64,000 bases of DNA from Rhizobium sp. R635 (GTDB lineage Bacteria > Pseudomonadota > Alphaproteobacteria > Rhizobiales > Rhizobiaceae), in assembly GCF_002211285.1 (NCBI RefSeq), contig NZ_LOKX01000023.1, positions 248,001 through 312,000 of the forward strand, given 5' to 3'. The notes below the pieces were generated by a model. The model searched no databases. It saw nothing but the letters and a program-made list of their open reading frames with translations, and was not told the origin of the DNA. Each line of letters opens with the position of its first letter. The first letter of the stretch is position 1. This document shows positions 8,085 to 17,197 of this stretch, in pieces. The position numbers and the translations under genes are program-made.

Positions 8085-8965
8085 GCGCGTTTCTCCGGGT
8101 TGAGGCGGCGGGTGACACGGAAATAGGCAAAACAGAAAAGCGACAGGAAGATACAGATCAGCACGGCGCGCGCAGCCCCTTCGCCGTATTTCTTCGAGCC
8201 GATCGCGGTCTGATAGGTATCGATGATCATCGTCGTCGTCTCGCCGCTCGGGCCGCCCTGGGTCAGAATCCAGATGATGTCGAACGAGTTGAAGGTGGCG
8301 ATCAGCGACAGCATCGACATGGTGATGATGGCGGGCACCATCAGCGGCAGGGTGATGCGGCGGAAGCGATACCAGCGGCCGGCGCCGTCGGTCCAGGCGG
8401 CTTCGTAGAGATCCTTCGGAATGGATTGGATCGCCGCCAGGAAATAGATCGTCACCAGCGGCACGCCGATCCACACGTCGGTAACGATCGTCGCCCAGAA
8501 GGCGGTGCTTCCATAGGCGAGGAAGGCGACCGGGCCGTCGACGAGGCCGAAGCGCTGCAACAGGCCCGAGATCATCCCGAACTGGCCGTTATACATCCAG
8601 CCCCACATGAAGATGCCGATCGCCATCGGCACGATCCATGGCGGCATGGTCAACAGCCGGAACAGCGAGCGGCCGGGCACGGCCGCATTCAGCATGCATG
8701 CGCCGAAGGTGCCGATCACCATTTTCAGGGCGACCGAGAAGAAGGTCCAGATGAAGGTGCGGATGATGACTTCCGCAAACGTGGCGTTGAAGATCTTTTC
8801 GTAATTGACCCAGCCGACCCAATTGGTGGTCTTCTTCAGCGACGCGTCGGTGAAGGAGAGAATGAACGTATCGACCAGCGGATAGGCGACGATGGCGAGG
8901 ACATAGAGGACGGCCGGAAGGAGGAGGATCCAGGCGAAGATGAAGGCGCTTCTTTGGACACTCAT
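8081..8965 (-). CDS. Carbohydrate ABC transporter permease (MalF/UgpA type)
   Basis: The 294-residue permease is the first transmembrane subunit of the importer. It has six predicted helices, beginning with AFIFAWILLLPAVLYVLAIV, and an EAA motif (DLYEAAWTDGAGRWYRFRRITLPLM). The gene lies 13 bases downstream of the dehydrogenase gene and overlaps the next permease gene by four bases, so the five genes from 10136 down to 4721 form one operon. Confidence 0.92.
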   Translation of the reverse strand: MSVQRSAFIFAWILLLPAVLYVLAIVAYPLVDTFILSFTDASLKKTTNWVGWVNYEKIFNATFAEVIIRTFIWTFFSVALKMVIGTFGACMLNAAVPGRSLFRLLTMPPWIVPMAIGIFMWGWMYNGQFGMISGLLQRFGLVDGPVAFLAYGSTAFWATIVTDVWIGVPLVTIYFLAAIQSIPKDLYEAAWTDGAGRWYRFRRITLPLMVPAIITMSMLSLIATFNSFDIIWILTQGGPSGETTTMIIDTYQTAIGSKKYGEGAARAVLICIFLSLFCFAYFRVTRRLNPEKRA

Positions 8966-8978
8966 CTTGCCGCCTTCC

Positions 8979-10136
8979 TCAAGCCGCCTTAGCGTGGAGG
9001 GCCTCGTCGAAGCGGTCCCAGATGGGACGCAGGTCGACGACCGTTTTCTTCATCCTCGCTTCGTCCATCGCCAATGCGAGGATGCCGGCTTCCAGCGCGT
9101 TCAGCGTGGACACGGGAAGTTCGAGCCCGGTGCGCACGCTTTCCAGCAGATCGCTCGCCATCTGTTCATCGGCGCCGTAATGCTGGGAGAGTTCCGTGGC
9201 GGCATATTTGTTCTCGACCACTTTTTTGCCGGTCAGCTGCTCATGGACGTCGAGATAGCCGCGAACGAAATCACCCTCGGCCATGCCGCGCGAGCCCATG
9301 ATGGCGAAACGGCGGAACTGGTCGGGCACGTTCAGATTGGTGTGGAAGTTCATGCCGACGCCATTGGCATATTCGACGATCGCCACCTGGTAGTCGATGA
9401 TGTCGGCATCGCTGTCGAACACCTTGTCGGAGCCCATCCAGCCGCTCGGCTTGCGATGGAAAAGCTCGAGATCGTTGATGCCTTCGCGCGCCGGATCGTT
9501 GGCCGGAATGAAGCTCTTGCGGCCGCCGAAACTGGCGACGCGCTCCGGCCGCGCGCCCACGACACCATTATAAAGGTCGAGGTCATGGCAGCATTTCTCC
9601 AGCATGAAGCTGCCGGAATAACGCTCGTAGCGGCGCCAGTCGCGCATGAAGAAGGCGCCGTGATAGGGCTCGATATGTTCGGAAGCCTCGATCGACACGA
9701 TCTGGCCGAGCTTGCCCTCGGCCTGGATGGCGCGCAGATCCTTATAAAGAGGAGAATAACGCAGCACGAGACCGACCATCAGCCGCTCATGGCCGAACTT
9801 CGCCATCAGGTGGGCAAGCTCGATGCTTTCTGTAATGGTCGTGACGATCGGCTTTTCGCAGAAAACCTTGAGGCCGGCTTGCAGGCCGAGCCTGATATGA
9901 TCGAGATGCATGTGATTGGGAGAGCCGATCATCAGCAGATCGAGCTTTTCCGAGGCGAGGAGCTCTTCCGGCGAACCGTAGGCCTTGCCGACCGAAATAC
10001 CCTTTTCCGTCAATCCTGGAAGCCCGGCGGGTTCCGGATCCACATAGCCTACGATGTCGAAACTGTCGTCGATCGCCTTGAAGACATAGCCGAGATAGCC
10101 CAGCCGGAATCCTAGCCCGATGATTCCTACTTTCAT
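8979..10136 (-). CDS. Gfo/Idh/MocA family NAD(P)-dependent dehydrogenase
   Basis: The 385-residue enzyme starts at MKVGIIGLGFRLG, a Rossmann dinucleotide-binding loop (GxGxxG variant). It carries the EKP motif (FCEKPIV) that identifies the Gfo/Idh/MocA family, and a C-terminal substrate domain with HDLDLYN near the active site. Members oxidise sugars, inositols or sugar acids with NAD(P). An alternative in-frame ATG lies nine bases upstream (10143-10145); a GGGA sequence precedes both, and the MKVG start fits the family better. It leads the sugar importer operon, so it probably takes the first catabolic step on the imported compound. Confidence 0.88.
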   Translation of the reverse strand: MKVGIIGLGFRLGYLGYVFKAIDDSFDIVGYVDPEPAGLPGLTEKGISVGKAYGSPEELLASEKLDLLMIGSPNHMHLDHIRLGLQAGLKVFCEKPIVTTITESIELAHLMAKFGHERLMVGLVLRYSPLYKDLRAIQAEGKLGQIVSIEASEHIEPYHGAFFMRDWRRYERYSGSFMLEKCCHDLDLYNGVVGARPERVASFGGRKSFIPANDPAREGINDLELFHRKPSGWMGSDKVFDSDADIIDYQVAIVEYANGVGMNFHTNLNVPDQFRRFAIMGSRGMAEGDFVRGYLDVHEQLTGKKVVENKYAATELSQHYGADEQMASDLLESVRTGLELPVSTLNALEAGILALAMDEARMKKTVVDLRPIWDRFDEALHAKAA

Positions 10137-10456
10137 GCCGATCATGTTCCCAGTTAAGTAATTTATTTTCTTTAAGTTGGGACAAAAATCAGGAGGCGTC
10201 AATAGAAAACGGGCCTCAACGCATACGCATGAAATTGATTTTCATAGATCGATAGGCGGCTGCCGATTTTGCCCCGACTGCCGGGGGCCAATGAAGCATG
10301 GCGCATCGGCAAGCAGAGGACAGCGGATCTATGCGCCTGCCGCGGCAAGGCGCGACCGCCCCCGACCGATCACGCAAGGGCTCGCGAAAGGTTGAAAAGA
10401 CACGTTATCACTCGTGTGTAGGATGCTGTGAGAACCCGAGGCAAGGAGGAGCCATC
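10137..10456. promoter_or_regulatory. Divergent promoter region between the sugar operon and the hydrolase gene
   Basis: These 320 bases separate two divergent genes and should hold both promoters. The only clear symmetric element is the palindrome at 10229-10245 (ATGAAA, 5-nt spacer, TTTCAT), a possible repressor site. The first 60 bases next to the dehydrogenase gene are AT-rich (TTATTTTCTTTAAG). I cannot assign -35/-10 boxes with confidence. Confidence 0.4.
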
Positions 10457-11344
10457 ATGACCCGTATGACAGCCAAGGACTTCCCGCAGGAACTTCTCGA
10501 ACTCTACGACTACTATGCGCATGGGAAAATCACCAAGCGCGAGTTTCTCGACCGTGCCGCCAAGTTTGCGGTCGGCGGAGTGACGGCAGCAGCGATCCTT
10601 GCATCGCTCAGCCCGGATTATGCGCTGGCGACCCAGGTCGAGTTCACCGATCCCGATATATCAGCCGAATACATCACCTATCCCTCGCCGAAAGGAAACG
10701 GGGACGTGCGCGCCTATCTCGTGCGCCCTGCGAAAGCCAACGGCAAGGTCGCGGGCGTGGTCGTCGTTCACGAGAACAGAGGCCTCAATCCCTATATCGA
10801 GGATGTGGCGCGTCGCGTCGCGAAGGCCGGCTTCATTGCGCTGGCGCCGGACGGATTGACTTCGGTCGGCGGCTATCCCGGCAATGACGAAAAGGGACGG
10901 GAGCTTCAGCAGAAGGTCGATCCGGAAAAGCTGATGAACGACTTTTTCGCGGCGGTCGAGTTCCTGATGAAGAGTGACCTCACCACCGGCAAGGTCGGTA
11001 TAACAGGCTTCTGCTACGGCGGCGGCGTTTCCAATGCCGCGGCGGTGGCCTATCCGGAGCTTGCCGCAGCCGTACCCTTCTACGGCAGGCAGCCGCGCGC
11101 CGAGGACGTGCCGAAGATCAAGGCGCCGCTGCTTCTTCATTATGGCGGACTGGACAAGGGGATCAATGAAGGCTGGCCGGCCTATGAAGCAGCGCTGAAA
11201 TCGGCCGGGAAAACCTACGAGGCCTATATCTACCCCGACGTCAATCATGGCTTCCACAACGATTCCACGCCCCGCTACGACGAGGCGGCAGCCAAGCTCG
11301 CCTGGCAGCGGACGGTCGACTGGTTTACGAAATACCTCGCCTGA
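10457..11344 (+). CDS. Dienelactone hydrolase family protein (YghX-like)
   Basis: The 295-residue protein starts at an ATG with a perfect AAGGAGGA ribosome site seven bases upstream. Residues 20-56 (KITKREFLDRAAKFAVGGVTAAAILASL...) resemble a Tat-like export signal with one arginine, suggesting periplasmic location or membrane anchoring. The hydrolase domain carries the Cys nucleophile in GFCYGGG, an Asp in GGLDKG and a His in VNHGFHND, the dienelactone-hydrolase triad. The family opens lactones or hydrolyses esters; the substrate is unknown. It is followed by a hairpin terminator and looks monocistronic. Confidence 0.85.
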   Translation: MTRMTAKDFPQELLELYDYYAHGKITKREFLDRAAKFAVGGVTAAAILASLSPDYALATQVEFTDPDISAEYITYPSPKGNGDVRAYLVRPAKANGKVAGVVVVHENRGLNPYIEDVARRVAKAGFIALAPDGLTSVGGYPGNDEKGRELQQKVDPEKLMNDFFAAVEFLMKSDLTTGKVGITGFCYGGGVSNAAAVAYPELAAAVPFYGRQPRAEDVPKIKAPLLLHYGGLDKGINEGWPAYEAALKSAGKTYEAYIYPDVNHGFHNDSTPRYDEAAAKLAWQRTVDWFTKYLA

Positions 11345-11370
11345 CGAGGCGCTGGATTTGCACGATATGG

Positions 11371-11395
11371 CAGGCGGGGAAATACTCCCCGCCTG
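11371..11395 (+). terminator. Hairpin terminator after the dienelactone hydrolase gene
   Basis: A perfect 9-bp stem (CAGGCGGGG, 7-nt loop, CCCCGCCTG) begins 27 bases after the stop codon. The stem is very stable but the T-run is short, so efficiency is uncertain. Confidence 0.65.
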
Positions 11396-11566
11396 TTATG
11401 GGCCAATGCGCCTTGCACCGTCTTACGGATCATCCATCACGCCCGTTCGCTACTAAAACCTACGGGTGAAAGTTCAGCCGCGCGCCCCTTCTGTTTCCTC
11501 ACCAGTTTGCATCATTGTTAAACTTCTAATGCTATCCCTATTCAGGGAACAAACACGGCGTTCGAT

Positions 11567-13207
11567 ATGCAAATTGTTGATACTGAGACATTTATTCCAA
11601 AAGCAAATTTCGAACTGCAGCAAGCCTGGCACCTTGGATGTACAGGCCGATCGGATGAGGCGCTTACACTTGCCGGGCAAATTCTTGCCGATGCCAAATC
11701 GCGGGGCGACGACCGGCTTGCCGCCCAATGCGACACGGATATTGCCTGGTACTGTTTTCAAACCGGTGCGGCCGAACTTGGTTTGACGCATGTCCGCCGG
11801 GCGGTGGACTTCTGGAAATCGAAAAGGGAACCCATCCAGGAAGCCTATGCCAGGGCCTATTTCGGATGGCTGCTCCTGGAATTGGGCTTGCCGGAAGAGG
11901 CGATCGAAGAGGCGACCCGCGCCTTGGATCTGGCCGACAAGACCGCAGATCCGAAGGCGCAGAGTCTCGCAACCAACGTCATCGGCATTATCTTCTGGTA
12001 CAACAAGCAACCCGACCGGGCGATCCTGATGAGCGAGAGGTCTGTCGAGCTCGCCCGGTCGATCGGCAACAAGACCTACGAATGCTGGTGGCTCGTCAAC
12101 CTCGGCGGCGCCCATTCGGAAGGCGGCTATATCGCGCAGGCGCTCGGCCAGCCGGAGGAAGCTCACCGGATGCTGACGAGAGCGCTTGATCTCACCGAAC
12201 AGGCGCTCGACCTCGCAATCGAGACCGGCGACAGCTGGGCTGCCCGTATTTGCCTCGGCAACCAGGCCGATTACTACGGCCATCTGGGAGAGCATGAAAA
12301 GGCGCTCCAGTGCATGCTCCGCTACCAGCAGTTTCAGAAGAACAGCTATGTCAGGGACCGGCAGCAATATCTCTACACTTTGGGCCAGGTCTACAATAAT
12401 TACGGAAAGTTCGAGGAAGCCCGGTCGCTGCTGCTCGAAGCGGTGGAATTGATCGCCGAAGGCGGCAGCTTCGATTCCTATATCCAGATCTATCTCTATC
12501 TGTCGCGCGCCCATGAAGGGCTGGGGCAGTTCGATCTGGCGCTGGAGGCACACAAGAAATACCATCAGTTCTATCTGCAGAACAGCGCCGAGAGAACCCA
12601 GCAGCGCGCGCGTCTCGCCGAAATCTACTATGAAACCAGGCGGCTCAAGGAAGTTGCCGAAACGGAATCGAAGCGCGCCGACACGCTGGAGGCCTCCTAT
12701 CAGAAGCTGCAGGAGCAAACAGATATCCTGGCCAGCGCCGTTTATCTCGACGCGCTGACCGGGCTCTATAACCGCAAATATCTCGACAGCCGCTTTAAGG
12801 AACTGACATCCGAGAAGCGCCCATATTCGATCGCGATGCTTGACGTCGACCATTTCAAATCGGTCAACGACAACTTCTCTCACATGATCGGCGACCAGGT
12901 CCTCGGCGCCATCGGAACCATCCTGCGCAACCAGTTGCGCGCCACCGACCAGGCCATTCGTTTCGGCGGCGAGGAATTCGTCGTGGTGTTGACAGGCACT
13001 CCGAAAGCCGCCGCCGATGTCTGCGAGCGGCTGCGTCTGGCTGTCGAGCGCTGGGACTGGTCGGCGATCTGCAACGGCCTGCGCATCACGATCAGCATCG
13101 GTGTCGCCGGCGGCTTGTCCGCCGCTTCTCCCAAGGAGATCTTGGAGGTCGCCGACCAAAATCTGTATACGGCGAAAAAGGCCGGCCGCAATCGGGTGGT
13201 CTCATAA
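11567..13207 (+). CDS. Cytoplasmic diguanylate cyclase with N-terminal TPR repeats
   Basis: The 546-residue protein makes c-di-GMP. About 370 N-terminal residues form tandem tetratricopeptide helices (recurring A-x-x-Y/L and G-x-x-E-x-A patterns), then a coiled-coil linker (residues about 355-390), then a GGDEF domain with GGEEF at 467-471. An RxxD inhibitory site (Arg458-Asp461) lies exactly five residues before it, so product inhibition is expected. No membrane segment or signal peptide is present, so the TPR region probably senses a protein partner in the cytoplasm. The start lies in an AT-rich leader without a strong ribosome site. Confidence 0.92.
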   Translation: MQIVDTETFIPKANFELQQAWHLGCTGRSDEALTLAGQILADAKSRGDDRLAAQCDTDIAWYCFQTGAAELGLTHVRRAVDFWKSKREPIQEAYARAYFGWLLLELGLPEEAIEEATRALDLADKTADPKAQSLATNVIGIIFWYNKQPDRAILMSERSVELARSIGNKTYECWWLVNLGGAHSEGGYIAQALGQPEEAHRMLTRALDLTEQALDLAIETGDSWAARICLGNQADYYGHLGEHEKALQCMLRYQQFQKNSYVRDRQQYLYTLGQVYNNYGKFEEARSLLLEAVELIAEGGSFDSYIQIYLYLSRAHEGLGQFDLALEAHKKYHQFYLQNSAERTQQRARLAEIYYETRRLKEVAETESKRADTLEASYQKLQEQTDILASAVYLDALTGLYNRKYLDSRFKELTSEKRPYSIAMLDVDHFKSVNDNFSHMIGDQVLGAIGTILRNQLRATDQAIRFGGEEFVVVLTGTPKAAADVCERLRLAVERWDWSAICNGLRITISIGVAGGLSAASPKEILEVADQNLYTAKKAGRNRVVS

Positions 13208-13388
13208 CGGCGCTTCGCTAGCGGAAGTTCCATAACACAGATTACGCCACTTTTACTATTTAAAGTTGCATTCATATTCCGCAGATTGCAGCGCCCCGCT
13301 CGCGCATTTTATCGTGATGGAAACTGCATGATTGGCAGCGACGAGGAAGATGATCGCCTGCTGTAGGACAGCTGATACAACCGATCCC

Positions 13389-13796
13389 CTATCGCACCTC
13401 GAATTCCGGATCGGGCGGAACCTGCATGGCGAGAGCGAGATGGTTTGTCTGCGCGGCAAGTCCGATGATCGTCAGAAGTTCGCCATGTTGCGCATCGGTC
13501 ATGCCGCGCGCACGGGCGGCTGCGGTGTGGGATTGAATGCAGTATTGGCAGGCATTGGCCGTCGACACGGCTATGTAGATCATCTCGCGCGTCAAGGGAT
13601 CGATCGCGCCTTCGACCGTCATGACCGATTTCAGCGTTTCCCACACCCGTTTGAGGTTTGCGGGATCGTTTGCAAGGGCACGCCAGAAATTGTTGATGAA
13701 GTCGGTCTTGCGGGTCGCCCTGATGTCCTCGAACACGGCTTGAACGGCCGGAATGGCTGCGGCCTCTTGGTCCGATAGGAGTTTGACTGTTGCCAT
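13389..13796 (-). CDS. Carboxymuconolactone decarboxylase / AhpD-like protein
   Basis: The 135-residue protein has the AhpD-type active-site pattern Cys83-x-x-Cys86 with His90 (CQYCIQSH), preceded by the conserved REMIYIAVS helix. Proteins of this family act as thiol peroxidases/reductases in the cytoplasm or as lactone decarboxylases. The redox Cys pair makes an oxidative-stress role more likely than aromatic catabolism. It is a single gene, convergent with the diguanylate cyclase gene and divergent from the dioxygenase gene. Confidence 0.85.
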   Translation of the reverse strand: MATVKLLSDQEAAAIPAVQAVFEDIRATRKTDFINNFWRALANDPANLKRVWETLKSVMTVEGAIDPLTREMIYIAVSTANACQYCIQSHTAAARARGMTDAQHGELLTIIGLAAQTNHLALAMQVPPDPEFEVR

Positions 13797-13954
13797 CGAA
13801 AGTTCCTTTCCGGGTGCTCGGCGATGCGGCGCTCCTGCGAACGATACGAAGAAAGGACAATGACCACCAGTCTTCTATCGGCGGGGAAATCATCGCACCG
13901 GAGAAACATCGAAGACGGCTGTTTCAGGAAAACAGGGAAAATTGGAAAAATTTG

Positions 13955-13971
13955 TCTATAGATTTTATAGA
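13955..13971. promoter_or_regulatory. AT-rich palindrome upstream of the TauD-type gene
   Basis: A 6-bp perfect inverted repeat (TCTATA, spacer GATTT, TATAGA) lies in the most AT-rich stretch of the 290-nt divergent region between the AhpD-like and dioxygenase genes. The position suits an operator or a promoter core; the regulator is unknown. Confidence 0.35.
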
Positions 13972-14086
13972 TTATTTTGTTCCATAGCCCTGTCGATTTC
14001 AGCAATGAGATTTTCGAACGCCCGAAGAATGGCTCTTCGGGCGCATGTGACCTGCCGACTTCTTCCAACATCTACAGGAGATTTCC

Positions 14087-15016
14087 ATGAGCAAACCGGT
14101 TTTCGTCAATCAAGTCATTCCCGATGCCGATGTCATTCCGCTGACCGGCCGTGTCGGCGCCGAAATCAGGGGTATCCGTCTCGGCGGAGATCTTTCGGAT
14201 GCAACGGTGGCGGCCATCAACCAGCTTCTCCTGAAACACAAGGTCATCTTCTTCCGCGATCAGGGACATCTTGACGATTCCGAGCAGGAATCCTTCGCAC
14301 GCCGCCTGGGCGACCTCGTGCCTCACCCGACCCAGGGTCCGGCGGCCGGCACGGCTTCCATCCTCAACCTCGATTCCAGCCGCGGCGGCGGCAGAGCGGA
14401 CCAGTGGCATACCGACGTCACCTTCGTGGACGCCTACCCGAAATTTTCCGTCCTTCGCGGCGTCGTCATTCCGGCGGCCGGCGGTGACACGATCTGGTCC
14501 AACACCCATGCCGCATACGAAAGCCTGCCGGCGCCTCTCAAAGCGCTGGCGGACAATCTGTGGGCCGTTCACAGCAATGCCTATGACTACGCCGCCGTGC
14601 GCCCTCGCGCCACCGCCGAAGAGAAGAAGCATTTCGAGGAAGTGTTCACGTCGACCGTCTACGAGACCGAGCATCCGGTCGTGCGCGTCCATCCGGAAAC
14701 CGGCGAAAGATCGCTGCTGCTCGGCAACTTCGTTCAGCGCCTCGTCGGCGTGTCGAAGACCGACTCCGCCAAACTCTATGAGGTATTCCAGTCCTACGTC
14801 ACCGCCCCGGAAAATACCGTGCGCTGGCGCTGGAGAGCCGGGGACGTGGCGATCTGGGACAACCGCGCGACCCAGCACTATGCCGTCAACGACTATGGCG
14901 ACCAGCACCGCATCGTGCGCCGCGCCACCGTCGACGGCGACGTCCCCGTCAGCATCGACGGTCGCCGCAGCATAACCCATGTCAAAACGGTCAAGCCGAA
15001 AGCGCAGGCCGCCTGA
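14087..15016 (+). CDS. TauD/TfdA family Fe(II)/2-oxoglutarate dioxygenase
   Basis: The 309-residue enzyme has the metal-binding facial triad His108-x-Asp110 (WHTD) and His264 (TQHYA), and the 2-oxoglutarate-binding Arg275. This fits taurine, alkylsulfonate or alkylsulfatase dioxygenases, which hydroxylate next to the sulfur group and release sulfite or sulfate; some relatives act on aryloxyacids. A GGAG ribosome site precedes the ATG. The gene is monocistronic and convergent with the amino-acid importer. AT-rich promoter DNA precedes it. A sulfur-scavenging role is an inference from the family. Confidence 0.88.
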   Translation: MSKPVFVNQVIPDADVIPLTGRVGAEIRGIRLGGDLSDATVAAINQLLLKHKVIFFRDQGHLDDSEQESFARRLGDLVPHPTQGPAAGTASILNLDSSRGGGRADQWHTDVTFVDAYPKFSVLRGVVIPAAGGDTIWSNTHAAYESLPAPLKALADNLWAVHSNAYDYAAVRPRATAEEKKHFEEVFTSTVYETEHPVVRVHPETGERSLLLGNFVQRLVGVSKTDSAKLYEVFQSYVTAPENTVRWRWRAGDVAIWDNRATQHYAVNDYGDQHRIVRRATVDGDVPVSIDGRRSITHVKTVKPKAQAA

Positions 15017-15089
15017 GCGCGGCCCATCGGCTAAGGCACGCCGACATGACATGCCCTCCCCTCTCATCAGGGGATCGGCGAAAAGACAC

Positions 15090-15815
15090 CTAGTTGACGC
15101 CGAGGAACTGCTTCAGCTCCGCGGTCTGCGGGTTGGCGAAGACCTCTTCAGGCGGGCCGATTTCGTGGACCCGGCCCTGATGCATGAAGACGACGCGGCT
15201 GCAGACGTCGCGGGCGAACTTCATCTCGTGCGTAACCATCAGCAGCGTCATTCCCTCGGCGGCAAGCTCGCGCACCACGGCAAGGACTTCGGCGACCAGT
15301 TCCGGATCGAGGGCGGAGGTGATCTCGTCGCAGAGAAGGGCTGTCGGCTGCATGGCGAGCGCGCGGGCAATGGCGACGCGCTGCTGCTGGCCGCCCGAGA
15401 GTTCGTCCGGATAGGCATCGAACCTGTGACCCAGCCCCACCCGCTCCAGCATCTTGCGGGCGGTGGCCTCGGCTTCGGCCTTGGGCGTCTTTTTGACCAC
15501 GGTCTGCGACAGCATGACATTGCCGCCGGCGGTCAGGTGCGGGAAGAGGTTGAACTGCTGAAAGATCATCCCGACCTTGAGGCGCAGCGCCTTCAGATGC
15601 ACCTCGTCATCGAGCAGCTGCGCGCCGGCAACCGAGATGGACCCGTCGGTGATGGTCTCCAGGCCGTTGATGCAGCGAAGCAGGGTCGATTTGCCCGAAC
15701 CGCTCCTGCCGATGATGGCAATGACCTCGCCTGGCTCGACATTGAGGTTGATGCCTTTCAGCACCTCGTTGGTTCCGAAGCTCTTGCGAACGTCAGTGAT
15801 TTCGATGAGCGACAT
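15090..15815 (-). CDS. Polar amino acid ABC transporter ATP-binding protein (GlnQ/HisP type)
   Basis: The 241-residue ATPase has Walker A (GRSGSGKST), signature LSGGQQQR and Walker B ending in CDEIT, a typical amino-acid-importer ATPase with the ITSALDPE segment. I start it at the ATG of 15813-15815, which has an AAGGAA ribosome site. The gene start lies 23 bases inside the preceding permease gene. It is the last gene of an operon that runs binding protein, permease, permease, ATPase. Confidence 0.93.
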   Translation of the reverse strand: MSLIEITDVRKSFGTNEVLKGINLNVEPGEVIAIIGRSGSGKSTLLRCINGLETITDGSISVAGAQLLDDEVHLKALRLKVGMIFQQFNLFPHLTAGGNVMLSQTVVKKTPKAEAEATARKMLERVGLGHRFDAYPDELSGGQQQRVAIARALAMQPTALLCDEITSALDPELVAEVLAVVRELAAEGMTLLMVTHEMKFARDVCSRVVFMHQGRVHEIGPPEEVFANPQTAELKQFLGVN

Positions 15816-16452
15816 TGAGCTTCCTTTCCAGGATCTGGCTGCTTTTCGACAAGGGCCAGCAAAGGGCGAAGTAGATGAGAGCGACGAGCCCATAGACGGT
15901 GAAGGGCTGGAAGGTGGCGTTGGTGACCACGGTGCCGGCTTTCGACAATTCGACGAAGCCGATGATCGAGGTCAGCGCCGTGCCCTTGACGATCTGGACG
16001 GAGAAACCGACGGTTGGCGGGATGGCAATCCTCAGTGCCTGGGGAAGGATGACATGGCGCATCTGCTGGAGGCGCCCCATGCCGAGGCTGGCGGAAGCCT
16101 CCCACTGGCCCCTGGCGACCGCTTCGACGCAGCCACGCCAGATTTCAGTCAGAAAGGCCGCGCTCCACAGGATGAGCGCCAATCCTGCGGCAAGCCAGGC
16201 CGGCACGTCGATCCCGAAGAGGCCGAGCCCGAAAAAAGCGATGAAGAGCTGCATCAGCAGCGGCGTGCCCTGGAAGAGCTCGACGTAATATTTCGCGAAC
16301 GCCCTGAATGCCCTGCGCTTGCTGATCCGCAGGAAGAGCAGGCCCAGTCCGACCAGGCCGCCGCCGAGAAACGAGACGAGCGAAAGAAGGATCGTCCAGC
16401 GCGTGGCGAGCAGCAGGTTGCGCAGGATGTCCCAGAGTGTGAACGTGATCAC
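15793..16452 (-). CDS. Amino acid ABC transporter permease (HisM/GlnP type)
   Basis: The 219-residue permease has four to five hydrophobic helices and an EAA loop (EASASLGMGRLQQMRHVILPQALRIAIPP) matching the His/Glu/Gln family. It overlaps the upstream permease gene by four bases and the ATPase gene by 23 bases, so the proteins are made in a tightly coupled way. Confidence 0.92.
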   Translation of the reverse strand: MITFTLWDILRNLLLATRWTILLSLVSFLGGGLVGLGLLFLRISKRRAFRAFAKYYVELFQGTPLLMQLFIAFFGLGLFGIDVPAWLAAGLALILWSAAFLTEIWRGCVEAVARGQWEASASLGMGRLQQMRHVILPQALRIAIPPTVGFSVQIVKGTALTSIIGFVELSKAGTVVTNATFQPFTVYGLVALIYFALCWPLSKSSQILERKLNVAHRNH

Positions 16453-17120
16453 CGTGCTGCTCTCCTCGGGAAAATGAACCAGCCGATCAGGCCCAGCACC
16501 TGCCGAAGCAGGATCGCCAGCGCGAGATAGATTGCGGTCGAGACGATGTAGGCCTCGAAGGCGCGGAAGGTCCGCGACTGTATGAAATTCGCGGCGAAGG
16601 TGAGATCCTCGGCTGCAATCTGCGACACGACCGCTGAGCCGAGCATGACGATGACAACCTGGGACGACAGCGCCGGCCAGATGCGCTGCAACGACGGCAC
16701 CAGAATGACATGGCGGAAGGTCTCGAAGCGTGTCATCGCAAGGCTCTCGCCCGCCTCGAACTGGCCTTTCGGCGTTGCCTGGATGCCGGCGCGGATGATC
16801 TCGCAGCTATAGGCGCCGAGGTTGACGACCATCGCAAGATTGGCCGCCGTCAATTCGGAAAGCTGGAGGCCAAGCGACGGCAGGCCAAAAAAGATGAAGA
16901 AAAGCTGGATCAGGAACGGCGTGTTGCGGATCAGTTCGACATAGCTCGCAACGACCGGCTTCAACCAGGCTGGACCGAGCGCGCGCACCCAGGCGCAGAC
17001 GATGCCGAGCGAAATGCCGAGCACTCCGCCGATCGCGATCAGCTCAAGGGTGATCAATATGCCCTTGATGATCTGGGGGTAATATTCAAGCAGCCAGCCG
17101 AATTCGAAATGGTAGCTCAA
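16449..17120 (-). CDS. Amino acid ABC transporter permease (HisQ type)
   Basis: The 223-residue permease begins at a TTG (17118-17120) with a GGAGGG ribosome site eight bases upstream; the resulting N-terminus (MSYHFEFGWLLEYYPQIIKG) is the usual one for this family. The EAA loop reads EAGESLAMTRFETFRHVILVPSL. A frame open further upstream would run through the hairpin and into the binding-protein gene and is not used. It forms a heterodimer with the next permease. Confidence 0.9.
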   Translation of the reverse strand: MSYHFEFGWLLEYYPQIIKGILITLELIAIGGVLGISLGIVCAWVRALGPAWLKPVVASYVELIRNTPFLIQLFFIFFGLPSLGLQLSELTAANLAMVVNLGAYSCEIIRAGIQATPKGQFEAGESLAMTRFETFRHVILVPSLQRIWPALSSQVVIVMLGSAVVSQIAAEDLTFAANFIQSRTFRAFEAYIVSTAIYLALAILLRQVLGLIGWFIFPRRAAR

Positions 17121-17145
17121 GGAGTTGTCCCTCCTGCAGTGACGA

Positions 17146-17185
17146 ACATCCGTCATCCCGCGTGCCGGTACGGGATGACGGATGT
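17146..17185 (-). promoter_or_regulatory. Intercistronic hairpin between binding protein and permease genes
   Basis: A perfect 15-bp inverted repeat (17146-17160 with 17171-17185, 10-nt loop) begins 13 bases after the stop of the binding-protein gene. It lacks a T-run. Such structures usually stabilise the abundant binding-protein mRNA and lower expression of the downstream permeases. Confidence 0.75.
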
Positions 17186-17197
17186 GAGATTTGATCG

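Noticed and set aside
15057..15074. Hairpin (TCCCCT/AGGGGA) between the convergent dioxygenase and importer genes as a bidirectional terminator
   Set aside because: The stem has only six base pairs and neither side has a T-run, so it is too weak to call.
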